Below are positions 40,086 through 50,399 of a stretch of DNA of 64,000 nucleotides, piece after piece. Positions within the stretch are counted from its first letter, which is position 1. Every line of letters begins with the position of its first letter. Under the pieces are notes generated by a model. The model was not told the origin of the DNA. It saw nothing but the letters and a program-made list of their open reading frames with translations, and made no database searches. The stretch comes from PMNU01 sp035479875. GTDB taxonomy: Bacteria; Patescibacteriota; Saccharimonadia; Saccharimonadales; UBA4665. The DNA is taken from positions 1 through 64,000 of the forward strand of contig DATIIH010000009.1 of the NCBI GenBank assembly GCA_035479875.1. The letters run 5' to 3'. Both the position numbers and the translations under genes were made by a program.

Positions 40086-40173
40086 GAGAGAACGAGCTGC
40101 AAGCGACGAAGAACTGGTCCTGGGCTCGCTGCGCTCGTGCGGAGGTTCCTCATCGCTTGCAGCTCGTTCTCTC
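40086..40173. repeat. Long hairpin element, copy 2
   Basis: A 21-bp perfect stem: 40086-40106 (begins GAGAGAACGAGCTGC) pairs with 40153-40173. Then the internal pairs GA/TC with two mismatches, then GAAC (40111-40114) with GTTC (40145-40148). The 30-nt core at 40115-40144 is identical to the core of copy 3 (57993-58022), but the arms share nothing. It lies 14 bases after the aldolase stop and upstream of the kinase promoter (TTGCCA at 40184), so only read-through from the aldolase gene could transcribe it. Confidence 0.92.
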
Positions 40174-40183
40174 AAATTAATAA

Positions 40184-40213
40184 TTGCCAAGGTCGGTGCC
40201 TCTGTGGCACAAT
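40184..40213 (+). promoter_or_regulatory. PfkB kinase promoter
   Basis: TTGCCA (40184-40189), an 18-bp spacer and CACAAT (40208-40213). A short inverted repeat GTGCC/GGCAC overlaps the -10. Confidence 0.5.
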
Positions 40214-40253
40214 AAACGTAAGCGAAATGGCTAAGTGAACCGAAAGAGGGGGT

Positions 40254-41264
40254 ATGCACCACCAGTTTGACGTAATGAGTATTGGTGACATAGTGACCGA
40301 TGCTTTTATTAAGTTATTCGACGACCAAGCCAAAGTGGTTAAAGACGACCGCGATGGCAAATGGTTGGCCATGCCTTTTGGCACTAAGATTCCATTTGAT
40401 TTCGCCGAAGTAATCGAAGGCGTAGGCAATGCCGCCAACGGCGCGGTAGCGTTTGCTCGCCTGGGCATGCACACCAGCTTCGTAACCAACGTAGGCGGCG
40501 ACCAACAGGGACGCGACATGATCATGAGCCTGGGTAAAAATAAAGTAGATACTCGTTTTGTGCGTGTTAATCCCGACAAAAAGAGCAACTACCATTATGT
40601 GCTCTGGTACGGCGCCGAACGCACCATCCTGATTAAGCATGAAGAGTATGCATACCATTGGCCACATGTTCCTGCCACCGAACTGCCGCGTTGGGTCTAC
40701 TTTAGCTCGATTAGCGAACATGCTATCTCTTACCACGATGACGTCGCTGACTGGCTGGATGCTCATCCCGACATTCACTTGGCCTTCCAGCCCGGCACTT
40801 TCCAGATGGAAGCTGGTGCGCGCCGGCTCAAGCGCATTTATAAGCGCTCCTCAGTATTGATTCTAAACCGCGAAGAGGCCGTGATTGTGGGCGGGGGGCG
40901 CCACGATGACATTAATGACCTGTTCGACAAATTGCATGAGCTTGGTCCACAGGTGATTGTGATAACCGATGGGCCCGCTGGCGCCTACGCCAGTGATGGG
41001 CGCAAACGTCTCAAGATGCCGCTATACCCAGATGTTAAACCGCCTATTGACCGCACTGGTGCTGGTGATGCCTTCGCTTCGACATTTGTTGCCGCTGCTG
41101 CTAAAGGCATGAGTCTCGAAGACGCTTTGCGCTGGGCGCCCATCAACTCTATGAGTGTTTGCCAAAAAGTTGGCGCTCAAGCTGGTTTGCTGAGCGAAAA
41201 AGAACTCCTTGGCTATCTCCATAAAGCGCCAATGCACTATAAGCCCACGCCGCTAAATAAGTAG
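40254..41264 (+). CDS. PfkB-family carbohydrate kinase
   Basis: A 336-aa ribokinase-fold kinase. The N-terminal substrate region has GNAANGAVAFARLGMHTSFVTNVGGD (about residues 59-84), and the C-terminal signature DRTGAGDAFASTFVAAAAKG (about 264-283) holds the anion hole and catalytic Asp. Candidate substrates are fructose-6-phosphate, fructose-1-phosphate, ribose or adenosine. With no ATP-dependent PfkA seen here, a phosphofructokinase role upstream of the aldolase is attractive but unproven. GAGGGGG precedes the ATG. Confidence 0.92.
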   Translation: MHHQFDVMSIGDIVTDAFIKLFDDQAKVVKDDRDGKWLAMPFGTKIPFDFAEVIEGVGNAANGAVAFARLGMHTSFVTNVGGDQQGRDMIMSLGKNKVDTRFVRVNPDKKSNYHYVLWYGAERTILIKHEEYAYHWPHVPATELPRWVYFSSISEHAISYHDDVADWLDAHPDIHLAFQPGTFQMEAGARRLKRIYKRSSVLILNREEAVIVGGGRHDDINDLFDKLHELGPQVIVITDGPAGAYASDGRKRLKMPLYPDVKPPIDRTGAGDAFASTFVAAAAKGMSLEDALRWAPINSMSVCQKVGAQAGLLSEKELLGYLHKAPMHYKPTPLNK

Positions 41265-41301
41265 CCTCCGAGGTGGTGCTTATGGTAATCTGTTGGTAGT
41301 T

Positions 41302-42561
41302 ATGACACGATTTTTGTCGCAGGCATTGGGGGCGAGGGAACCCACGTTTAGTAGCAGCTTGCGCGCGCTAGAGCAAGCTGCCGGGCGGCCCAATACCGAT
41401 ATCCGTTTGACGGCTGAGGTGATGCAGCGTATGCGCCGTAAGATTGCCGAGCTTGGCCTGGATTCGTCGGACACTACCGGCCCAGAGCTGTACCAGGCGC
41501 TCGAAGAGCGCTTGCGTGCCGACGAATCAACCGTACGCAAAGCTCTTGGCGTAGCCGAAGGCGCGAGTGCCGACGATGTACTGCGTAAAGTGCAACAGTT
41601 TGTGTCAAAGCATGATATGCCCAAGACCTGTTTTGCTTTAAAGGCTAGCGTGGCCAAACGTCTGCTCAAAAAGAAATTTCCCAAGAACGCGATGAAGCAG
41701 CTGGGTTACCGCTCGCAGGAGTCGATGCTCAAGCATGAGCAAGCCGCAGCCATCTACGCTGCCGCCGCAATCGTCGAGCCGGCCACGTGGCACAAGGCCT
41801 TTCGCGACCAATACACTAAGCTCAGTCCCAGTGATTTCGAGATGCGCGCTATTAGCTTGGTGCAGCCAAATACCAAGCGCTGGCAAACACTGGCACATCC
41901 GTATGTACAAGCGGCCAAGCACAATTTGCTATCATACCCCGAGCTCGGCGCGATAGTGATGCTGCCCATGGAGCAAGACATCGACGGCCTTGCGATCACG
42001 ACGCTGTTATTAGTGCTCGAAGAAATGAATGGCGTGCGCGCCCACAGCAGCTACGCTAAGTTGCAACAGGTTAAGCCCGACTTCGGCGCAATTATCCAGC
42101 GTACATCGGTGAGCGAACCGTACACCACCGCTCAACTTGCTGGCCAGCCGGTGCCGTGGCGGATGATCCAGCACTATTACGCTCGCTTTGCCGATGCTTA
42201 CCAGCCGGATATTTTTGAGCCGCATGTGCAGCTCGACGACCTTAGCTGGTATGGTGGCGAACAGGCCCTTGCCGCGCTTGAGCCGAGCCTTAGTTTTTGG
42301 CAAGACACCGAATGCCTGGGCTTACTGCACGACGACGGCTCGATTGTGTCGTGCAACGTGCTCGATGTAGCCCTTAACTTTTGCAATAAACTGCCGTTTT
42401 ACGAACGGGTAGTGCACTTTGTGCGTGGCAATTTGTGGCACGAACTGATGATGCGCTATCTCAATCAAGAGAACTTAGAGGCCGCCGTCCACCGCCAACT
42501 GTCTGCCGAGCTTGAACAGCCACTGGCGCTGGAGGCCGAACCTGTATACAATGAAGCATAA
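41302..42561 (+). CDS. Large hypothetical protein
   Basis: An unrecognised 419-aa soluble protein. The first 110 residues are helical with a DNA-binding-like or coiled appearance (VMQRMRRKIAELGLDSSDTTG), then KRLLKKKFPKNAMKQLGYRS and a mixed alpha/beta C-terminal two-thirds with many aromatics (SWYGGEQALAALEPSLSFWQD). The frame allows TTG at 41293, but ATG at 41302 is simpler. It is followed 16 bases later by the LOG-like gene. Possibly lineage-specific; no catalytic motif is recognised. Confidence 0.65.
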   Translation: MTRFLSQALGAREPTFSSSLRALEQAAGRPNTDIRLTAEVMQRMRRKIAELGLDSSDTTGPELYQALEERLRADESTVRKALGVAEGASADDVLRKVQQFVSKHDMPKTCFALKASVAKRLLKKKFPKNAMKQLGYRSQESMLKHEQAAAIYAAAAIVEPATWHKAFRDQYTKLSPSDFEMRAISLVQPNTKRWQTLAHPYVQAAKHNLLSYPELGAIVMLPMEQDIDGLAITTLLLVLEEMNGVRAHSSYAKLQQVKPDFGAIIQRTSVSEPYTTAQLAGQPVPWRMIQHYYARFADAYQPDIFEPHVQLDDLSWYGGEQALAALEPSLSFWQDTECLGLLHDDGSIVSCNVLDVALNFCNKLPFYERVVHFVRGNLWHELMMRYLNQENLEAAVHRQLSAELEQPLALEAEPVYNEA

Positions 42562-42577
42562 GGATTAAGCTAGAGAG

Positions 42578-43231
42578 ATGACCCCTGATTTGAACGACCT
42601 AAAATTTTTGCGCTACTCTATTTGTGTGTCCGGCGCAGCCGCTGGGCCTACTGTTGCGGCCGACCACGAGCTGGCCGAGCGACTTGGTGCGGCAATTGCC
42701 AAAAGCGGCCACAATCTTACCACCGGCGCTACTGTAGGCTTGCCGTACTTTGCCGCCCTTGGTGCCAAAAAGGCAAAGGGCACGAGCATTGGCTTTTCGC
42801 CGGCTGGCAGCCTGCGAGAGCACGTGCATAAGTACCGTTTACCGTTCGACGTATTCGACTTTATCAATTTCACCGGCCTGACATACGTCGGCCGCGATTT
42901 GTATCTGGTGCAGAGCAGTGACGCAGTCATTACTATCGGCGGCCGTTTTGGTAGTCTGCACGAATTTACCTCGGCGCTCGAAGCCCACAAACCCTGCGGC
43001 ATTTTGCTCGGCAGCGGCGGCGCGGCCGATGCCATTCCCGACCTCATGAAATTATTACCGCCACCGCACCACGATTTGGTGGTATACGACACCAACCCCG
43101 AGCAACTCGTCAAGAAAATTATCGCCGTGCTCGACGAAAAATACTCCGACCTCCACAAAGAGTTCGCCCACCACGACATGCACTGGTTCTTACGCGAAAC
43201 TTCCACTAATCCACCGCCGCACGCCGGCTAA
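42578..43231 (+). CDS. LOG/SLOG-family nucleotide-binding protein
   Basis: A 217-aa Rossmann-like protein. GATVGLPYFAALGAKKAKG and TYVGRDLYLVQSSDAVITIGGRFGSLHEFTSAL (about residues 107-139) match the lysine-decarboxylase-like LOG/TIGR00725 group, with GGRFGSLHE in place of the classic PGGxGTxxE. LOG enzymes hydrolyse nucleoside monophosphates to a base and ribose-5-phosphate; SLOG relatives bind nucleotides as sensors. The loss of the strict PGGxGT makes a binding or altered catalytic role possible. Confidence 0.82.
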   Translation: MTPDLNDLKFLRYSICVSGAAAGPTVAADHELAERLGAAIAKSGHNLTTGATVGLPYFAALGAKKAKGTSIGFSPAGSLREHVHKYRLPFDVFDFINFTGLTYVGRDLYLVQSSDAVITIGGRFGSLHEFTSALEAHKPCGILLGSGGAADAIPDLMKLLPPPHHDLVVYDTNPEQLVKKIIAVLDEKYSDLHKEFAHHDMHWFLRETSTNPPPHAG

Positions 43232-43243
43232 GGGGCACTCACT

Positions 43244-43372
43244 ATGGGCGACGACAATCAGGAAAATTTAGATCCCAAAGCCAAAAAAGAAGTCGCCCTG
43301 AGTGAGATTGTGCTTGCGGTGTTAGGTCTGGGCGGTATCGCCTTGGTTGTCTACCTGGCCTGGCTCAGATAG
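43244..43372 (+). CDS. Small single-pass membrane protein, 42 aa
   Basis: MGDDNQENLDPKAKKEVALS then EIVLAVLGLGGIALVVYLAW and LR. An acidic/basic soluble start of about 20 residues precedes one clear membrane helix at the C-terminus. It follows the LOG-like gene by 12 bases with AGGGGC upstream, and stops 34 bases before uvrB. Position, composition and a clean stop support a real gene. Function unknown. Confidence 0.6.
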   Translation: MGDDNQENLDPKAKKEVALSEIVLAVLGLGGIALVVYLAWLR

Positions 43373-43406
43373 CGTTGGCGCCCCTCAAACTGTTACAATA
43401 TAAGCT

Positions 43407-45368
<1,962 letters not shown>

Positions 45369-45414
45369 GCGTTATTGCTTGCCAGACGTCAGATTACGTG
45401 TTACTAGTTGATGC

Positions 45415-46170
45415 ATGAAACAAAATCCTGGAGCCAGACGATCACCTCCTCCCGCATCCTTTGGGCATGGAGATAGCCCACCAACCGGTTCAGGCCGCCG
45501 AGCGGCCAAATCTGCGGGTACAGCTGACTTAGCAACTTGGAATATGCGTCGTATGCTCCACAACGGTGTATACGGTGTAGGCCGCGAAGCGGAGTACGGC
45601 AGTTTTAACAACCTTGTAGATACGTGGGGTACGCTAGCCAGTAATCATGGCCTTGCATTGGTTACGTTCGAGGACTGTCGTATCCCCGTTGGGTTTAGGT
45701 ATTTGACTGGGCAGCAGATACACACCTGGGGCGAGCAGCACGGAACGCGGCCCAGGCCAACCATGGAGTGGGCAGAGCGTGTTGCGAACCACGCGGCACG
45801 CGTCCCCGGAGCGCCGGGTAGTTTTGATAGTGAGTTCACTGTCACTGGGTGGAAATTTATGCGGTCGGCCGTGCCGGCTCTTGGTAGACGCCAGCCTGTT
45901 CGTATGGACCTAGGTATTTATGCCCGCCCCGCCGACAAACCGCCGGAGGACAACACACTGGTTGCGGAATACAATTGTCTGCAAGATTATTATGCCGGAA
46001 GACGGCCTGAACGTCCTGACGGGCTGAGTATGTCGATTGCAACAGTAGTAGTGCCGGGGGTAGTGACCTGCAACGAAGATGCACGAGAGCGCCTAGTTGC
46101 CTTTACGGATGCTTGTGCGGAGCAGTTCTCGCCGGTGTCGGCACGGGTAAGCGCTTTTGGAGTGCTCTAG
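45415..46170 (+). CDS. Hypothetical protein
   Basis: An unrecognised 251-aa protein. A Pro/Gly/Arg-rich, probably disordered N-terminus of about 40 residues (SPPPASFGHGDSPPTGSGRR) precedes a mixed domain with WNMRRMLHNGVYGVGREAEYG and EYNCLQDYYAGRRPERPD. No membrane helix. TACTAG lies about seven bases before the ATG. It resembles, in style only, the other single unknown genes at 59827, 60408 and 63065. Confidence 0.6.
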   Translation: MKQNPGARRSPPPASFGHGDSPPTGSGRRAAKSAGTADLATWNMRRMLHNGVYGVGREAEYGSFNNLVDTWGTLASNHGLALVTFEDCRIPVGFRYLTGQQIHTWGEQHGTRPRPTMEWAERVANHAARVPGAPGSFDSEFTVTGWKFMRSAVPALGRRQPVRMDLGIYARPADKPPEDNTLVAEYNCLQDYYAGRRPERPDGLSMSIATVVVPGVVTCNEDARERLVAFTDACAEQFSPVSARVSAFGVL

Positions 46171-46237
46171 ATGCGACCTCCTCATGTGCGGCGAGGGCGT
46201 TAAAATTTTCACGCCAATCTGATATAGTAGAGTAAAT

Positions 46238-46531
46238 ATGGCAGACCTCACGCGTGATGATGTATTGAAGCTGGCTCGGTTGGCCCGACTAACCATTACC
46301 GACGAAGAGGTCGAAAAGTACCGCAAAGAGCTTACGGAGATCTTGCACTACGTTGAACAACTCCAGAATGTCGATGTCGCTGGTCTCCAGCCGACTACAC
46401 AGGTAACTGGGCTGACTAACGTCATGCGCGAGGACGAAGTGCAGGACTATGGCACCTCGCGTGAAGATTTGCTACGTGGCGTACCACAGGTTGAAGATAA
46501 CCAGATTAAAGTGAAGAGGATGATCGGATGA
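46238..46531 (+). CDS. gatC: Asp/Glu-tRNA(Asn/Gln) amidotransferase subunit GatC
   Basis: A 97-aa clamp subunit that wraps GatA and GatB. The start DDVLKLARLARLTITDEEVEKYRKEL and the later LQNVDVAGLQPTTQVTG...REDEV are typical. First gene of gatC-gatA-X-gatB. TATAGT (46223-46228) lies nine bases before the ATG. The complex converts Glu-tRNA(Gln) to Gln-tRNA(Gln), which fits the presence of tRNA-Gln. Confidence 0.95.
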   Translation: MADLTRDDVLKLARLARLTITDEEVEKYRKELTEILHYVEQLQNVDVAGLQPTTQVTGLTNVMREDEVQDYGTSREDLLRGVPQVEDNQIKVKRMIG

Positions 46532-47952
46532 GCCAGTGGCTCCCGGTTGCCGATCTCGCCGCCAAAGTTAAAGCCGGCGAGCTGAAGGCACTCGACCTCG
46601 TTAACCAGGCGTTGGCCACCGTAGACGCTAAAAAAGAGTACAACGCTGTCATCGTCGTACTTGCCGATCGGGCTCGTGAACGCGCCGCAAATGTTGACGC
46701 CAACGTGGCTGCCAAACAGGAAACTGGCCGATTGGCTGGCGTGCCTTTCATCGCCAAAGACAACTATTTGGTGTTTGGCGCCGAAACCACCGCGGCTAGC
46801 AACATGTTGCGTGGCTTTACCGCGCCATACCAAGCGACGGTGATTGAACTTTTGGAAGCCGAGGGCGCAATCTGTGTAGCAAAGGCCAACCTCGACGCCT
46901 TTGCCCATGGCGCCAGCACCGAAAACAGTGACTTTTTTACCACCAAAAACCCACTCGATAAAGAACGTGTGCCTGGCGGCTCCTCTGGTGGCTCGGCCGC
47001 TAGTGTAGTACTCGACATAGTACCATTCGCTCTGGGTACCGATACCGGCGGCTCCGTCCGCCAGCCAGCCAGCTTTGTGGGCTGCGTGGGCTACAAGCCT
47101 ACGTACGGTCTGATGTCACGGTATGGCATCGTAGCTATGGCGAGTAGCACAGACGTCGTGGGCGTGCTAGCCCGAACGGTAGACGACGCGGCATATGTCA
47201 CTGACATAATGGCTGGCCGCGACTCACGCGACAGCACCACTATTGAACGTGATGCCGATAGCTATGCCGACCTCAAGGCCGATGTGCAAGGTAAGAAATT
47301 CGGCATTATTAAAGAGTGGATGAGCGGTGGCCTGGACGGCAACGTCAAACAAGTTATCCAGGCAGCGGCCGACAAGCTACGTGCCGCCGGTGCCGACGTG
47401 CAAGAAGTGAGCTTGCCCTCACTACCGCTTGCGCTGGCTGTGTACTACATTGTGGTGCCAGCCGAAGTCAGTAGCAACCTTAGCCGCTACGACGGCCAGC
47501 GCTGGCGTTTTAGCTATGATAACCCCAAAGACCTAGACGAAAGTTACACTAAATCACGCGGCGAAGGCTTTGGCGCCGAAGCCAAGCGTCGAATTATGGT
47601 CGGTACCTACGTGCTCAGCAGCGGCTACTACGACGCTTACTACACTAAAGCGCAAACCGTGCGCACCAAATTGATTAATGAGTTTGATGATGCGTTCAAG
47701 CAGTTCGACTTTTTGATTGGGCCCGTGGCACCCACAGTGGCTTTTAAGATCGGCCAAAATTCGGACGACCCACTACAAATGTACTTGGCCGACGTGATGA
47801 CTGTAGGCGCCAGCTTGGCCGGCATTCCCTCTATTAGTGTGCCCGCCGGCCTGGCCGACGGCTTGCCGGTTGGCTTGCAGATCATGGCGCCGCAGCGCGC
47901 TGATCACGCCTTGCTTAGCACTGCTAAAAAGGCGCAGGAGTTATTAGTATGA
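46528..47952 (+). CDS. gatA: Amidotransferase subunit GatA
   Basis: A 474-aa amidase-signature enzyme that releases ammonia from glutamine for transamidation. The Ser-cisSer-Lys triad lies in FIAKDNYL (Lys), the glycine-serine-rich VPGGSSGGSAASV (cis-Ser) and GTDTGGSVRQPASFVG (nucleophile Ser). C-terminal DVMTVGASLAGIPSISVPAG is also typical. Four-base overlaps with gatC before it and the small membrane-protein gene after it. Confidence 0.97.
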   Translation: MSQWLPVADLAAKVKAGELKALDLVNQALATVDAKKEYNAVIVVLADRARERAANVDANVAAKQETGRLAGVPFIAKDNYLVFGAETTAASNMLRGFTAPYQATVIELLEAEGAICVAKANLDAFAHGASTENSDFFTTKNPLDKERVPGGSSGGSAASVVLDIVPFALGTDTGGSVRQPASFVGCVGYKPTYGLMSRYGIVAMASSTDVVGVLARTVDDAAYVTDIMAGRDSRDSTTIERDADSYADLKADVQGKKFGIIKEWMSGGLDGNVKQVIQAAADKLRAAGADVQEVSLPSLPLALAVYYIVVPAEVSSNLSRYDGQRWRFSYDNPKDLDESYTKSRGEGFGAEAKRRIMVGTYVLSSGYYDAYYTKAQTVRTKLINEFDDAFKQFDFLIGPVAPTVAFKIGQNSDDPLQMYLADVMTVGASLAGIPSISVPAGLADGLPVGLQIMAPQRADHALLSTAKKAQELLV

Positions 47953-48362
47953 TGTTGCGCATTATCGGCATTAGCGTTGCCGCGCTGTTAATCGTTTTTT
48001 TGGTTGCGCTTTTGGTATGGTGGCGCCGGCGTCCCGGCAAGCTAGACACGCTGTACTTTAGCGAGCAGTGGGCTGAACTGCAAAAACTATGCAGCAGCAA
48101 AGCCACTTGGCCAGAAGCGGTGCTGAGCGCCGACCGTCTGCTTGGTCAAGCCCTAGCTAAAAAGCACATCCGCGGCCGCACGATGGGCACGCAGCTCATG
48201 AAAGCCCAACGTACCTTTAGCGACAACGACAGTGTATGGTTTGCCCACAAGCTGCGCGGCAAAATCGAGGCCGACCCCGCTCTCAAACTCAAGCAGGCCG
48301 ACGTTAAACAGGCACTCATGGGCGTCCGCCAAGCGCTTAAGGATATTGGAGCGCTGGCATGA
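47949..48362 (+). CDS. Membrane-anchored protein in the gat operon
   Basis: A 137-aa protein: one N-terminal helix (IIGISVAALLIVFLVALLVWW, about residues 4-24) and a helical cytoplasmic domain of about 110 basic residues (EQWAELQKLCSSKATWPEAVLSADRLL...). It overlaps gatA and gatB by four bases each, so it is fixed inside the transamidase operon. No family name is certain. Possible roles are membrane tethering of the GatCAB complex or simple operon hitch-hiking. Confidence 0.75.
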   Translation: MMLRIIGISVAALLIVFLVALLVWWRRRPGKLDTLYFSEQWAELQKLCSSKATWPEAVLSADRLLGQALAKKHIRGRTMGTQLMKAQRTFSDNDSVWFAHKLRGKIEADPALKLKQADVKQALMGVRQALKDIGALA

Positions 48363-49840
48363 TCGATCCGACTGTTCGCGCTCAGTATACGGCCACTATT
48401 GGCATCGAGTGTCATGTGCAGCTTAAAACCGCAACCAAGCTGTTTGATGGTGTAGGGAACGACGCCCGAGAAGCACCGCCCAACACTCTAGCAGGGCCGC
48501 TGAGTTTTGGTCTGCCCGGCACCCTGCCAGTACTTAACAAAGAAGCGGTACACCTCGGCATGCGTGCGGCTTATGCTCTCGGCACAGTGCCGCAGCCCTA
48601 CAGCGAGTTCGATCGCAAGCATTATTTTTATCCTGACCTGCCTACCGGCTACCAGATTACCCAGTACGCCCACCCAATTGTTTTGGGCGGATCGGTTGAC
48701 ATCGAAGTTGACGGCCAAACCAAAACCATCGGCATCACTCGTGCTCACCTAGAGGCCGACGCTGGCAAGTCTACCCATCCAGCCGGCAAAGACTACAGCC
48801 TGGTAGACCTCAACCGCGCAGGCACGCCGCTACTCGAAATCGTTTCTGAGCCGGACATGCATTCGGCCGTCGATGCTAAAGCCTACGCCCACGAATTGTA
48901 TTTAAGGATGCGCTACGCAGGCGTCTCCGACTGCAACCTGTACTATGGCAACATGCGCTTTGACGTTAACGTGAGCGTGAGCAAAACAAATGAGCTCGGC
49001 ACGCGCAGCGAAACCAAAAATCTCAATAGTTTCCGTGCCGTCGAAAAAGCAATCGAGTATGAAGTTAACCGTCAGATTGAACTTCTCGAAAAAGGCGAAA
49101 AGATTGTGCAGGAGACCCGCGGTTGGGATGATGCCAAACAGCGCACCTTCTCGCAGCGCACCAAAGAAGATGCCCATGATTACCGTTATTTTCCAGACCC
49201 TGACATTCCGCCCGTTAAGCTCGACGACGCCCATATCGAGGCCGTCAAAAATGAAATGCCCATTTTGCCCGATGAATGGCGCAGCCGGCTCAGCATTCTA
49301 GGCCTCACACGTCCATCCATGGAAACGCTTTTGGAAGCCGAACTCGACGACCCGACCGTCAGCTACCTGGCGTTAATCGAAGAAGTCTTGGGCGAGCATG
49401 ATTTTGCCAAACAACTCGCCAATTGGTTTGTAAACCTCGAGATCCCACTACGCCGCGACGAAGCATTCAAGGCCAACCCCGTGCTTACTAACCAAGGCCG
49501 CTTGCATGTATACCGCGCAACAGCCGAGCTGGTCGCCGCGGGCAAGCTCAGCTCATCTAACGCCAAAGCTCTAATTACCGCCACCCTGGGCGGCACCGAG
49601 CAAGTGCAAGACGTCGAAGCCTTTGCTAAAGACCACAATCTCATCCAAGAGTCTGATACTGGTGCGCTGGACGCCATCGTCAAACAAGTATTGGCCGAAA
49701 ACCCCAAAGCCGCCGAAGACGTACGCAGTGGCGAAATGAAAGCCATCGGCTTTTTGGTAGGCCAAATAATGAAGGCCAGTCAGGGTCGCGCCAATCCAGC
49801 CATGGCGCAGGATCTTATTAAAAAACAACTAGGTTTGTAG
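48359..49840 (+). CDS. gatB: Amidotransferase subunit GatB
   Basis: A 493-aa kinase/transamidase subunit. IGIECHVQLKTATKLFDG (start), FDRKHYFYPDLPTGYQITQ, HLEADAGKSTH, LVDLNRAGTPLLEIVSEPDM and the C-terminal tRNA-binding YqeY-like tail (about residues 340-493, ending AMAQDLIKKQLGL) match GatB. It phosphorylates the mischarged Glu/Asp-tRNA and replaces the phosphate with ammonia. Last gene of the gat group; a NUDIX gene starts four bases later. Confidence 0.97.
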   Translation: MIDPTVRAQYTATIGIECHVQLKTATKLFDGVGNDAREAPPNTLAGPLSFGLPGTLPVLNKEAVHLGMRAAYALGTVPQPYSEFDRKHYFYPDLPTGYQITQYAHPIVLGGSVDIEVDGQTKTIGITRAHLEADAGKSTHPAGKDYSLVDLNRAGTPLLEIVSEPDMHSAVDAKAYAHELYLRMRYAGVSDCNLYYGNMRFDVNVSVSKTNELGTRSETKNLNSFRAVEKAIEYEVNRQIELLEKGEKIVQETRGWDDAKQRTFSQRTKEDAHDYRYFPDPDIPPVKLDDAHIEAVKNEMPILPDEWRSRLSILGLTRPSMETLLEAELDDPTVSYLALIEEVLGEHDFAKQLANWFVNLEIPLRRDEAFKANPVLTNQGRLHVYRATAELVAAGKLSSSNAKALITATLGGTEQVQDVEAFAKDHNLIQESDTGALDAIVKQVLAENPKAAEDVRSGEMKAIGFLVGQIMKASQGRANPAMAQDLIKKQLGL

Positions 49841-49844
49841 CCCG

Positions 49845-50399
49845 ATGAAGCCTTGGACGCGCATCGATCCCACCGCGGTTAATAAGCTTAGTTACAGGAC
49901 GATAATAGCGAAGACGTTTAGACTGCCCGACGGAAGCATCCGAGAGTTTGGTACCAAAGACGAAGAAGGGTCCGAAGCGGTTGGTGTAATCGCGCTTACG
50001 GAGAGCAACCAAGTAGTTATCGTGCGCCTGTTTCGGCCCGGTCCGGAGCAGGTAATGGAAGAGATTCCCGGCGGCGGCATGGAAGCAGGTGAGACTCCAT
50101 TACAGGCGGCGGCGCGTGAGTTACAAGAAGAGACAGGGTATCAGGGTACCTTTACGTATTTGGGCGAAGTGAAATATGACGCGTACACCAACACACGTCG
50201 TCATTACGTCATGGCCACCGGCTGCGCTCGCACTACGACAGGGCAAAAATTAGACCACGAAGAGCGCTCCCTCGAAGTGGTCATGATATCAATAGAGACG
50301 CTGATTGCAAACGCCAGAGCCGGACGCATGACAGACCCCGGTGCAGTGTTGCTTGCCTATGATATCTTGAGAAAAATGCAAGGCACGCGTCAGTCATGA
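49845..50399 (+). CDS. NUDIX hydrolase, ADP-ribose pyrophosphatase-like
   Basis: A 184-aa protein with NUDIX box GGGMEAGETPLQAAARELQE then ETGY (about residues 74-97), preceded by RLFRPGPEQVMEEIPG, the usual context in ADP-sugar pyrophosphatases. Cleaves ADP-ribose or nucleotide sugars to nucleoside monophosphate plus sugar phosphate. It overlaps galU by four bases, hinting at nucleotide-sugar turnover. Confidence 0.92.
   Translation: MKPWTRIDPTAVNKLSYRTIIAKTFRLPDGSIREFGTKDEEGSEAVGVIALTESNQVVIVRLFRPGPEQVMEEIPGGGMEAGETPLQAAARELQEETGYQGTFTYLGEVKYDAYTNTRRHYVMATGCARTTTGQKLDHEERSLEVVMISIETLIANARAGRMTDPGAVLLAYDILRKMQGTRQS

Noticed and set aside
46528..47952. UGA recoding (as in Gracilibacteria/SR1)
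   Set aside because: TGA ends many genes at ATGA overlaps (gatA, pheS, padR and others) and no conserved glycine is encoded by TGA.
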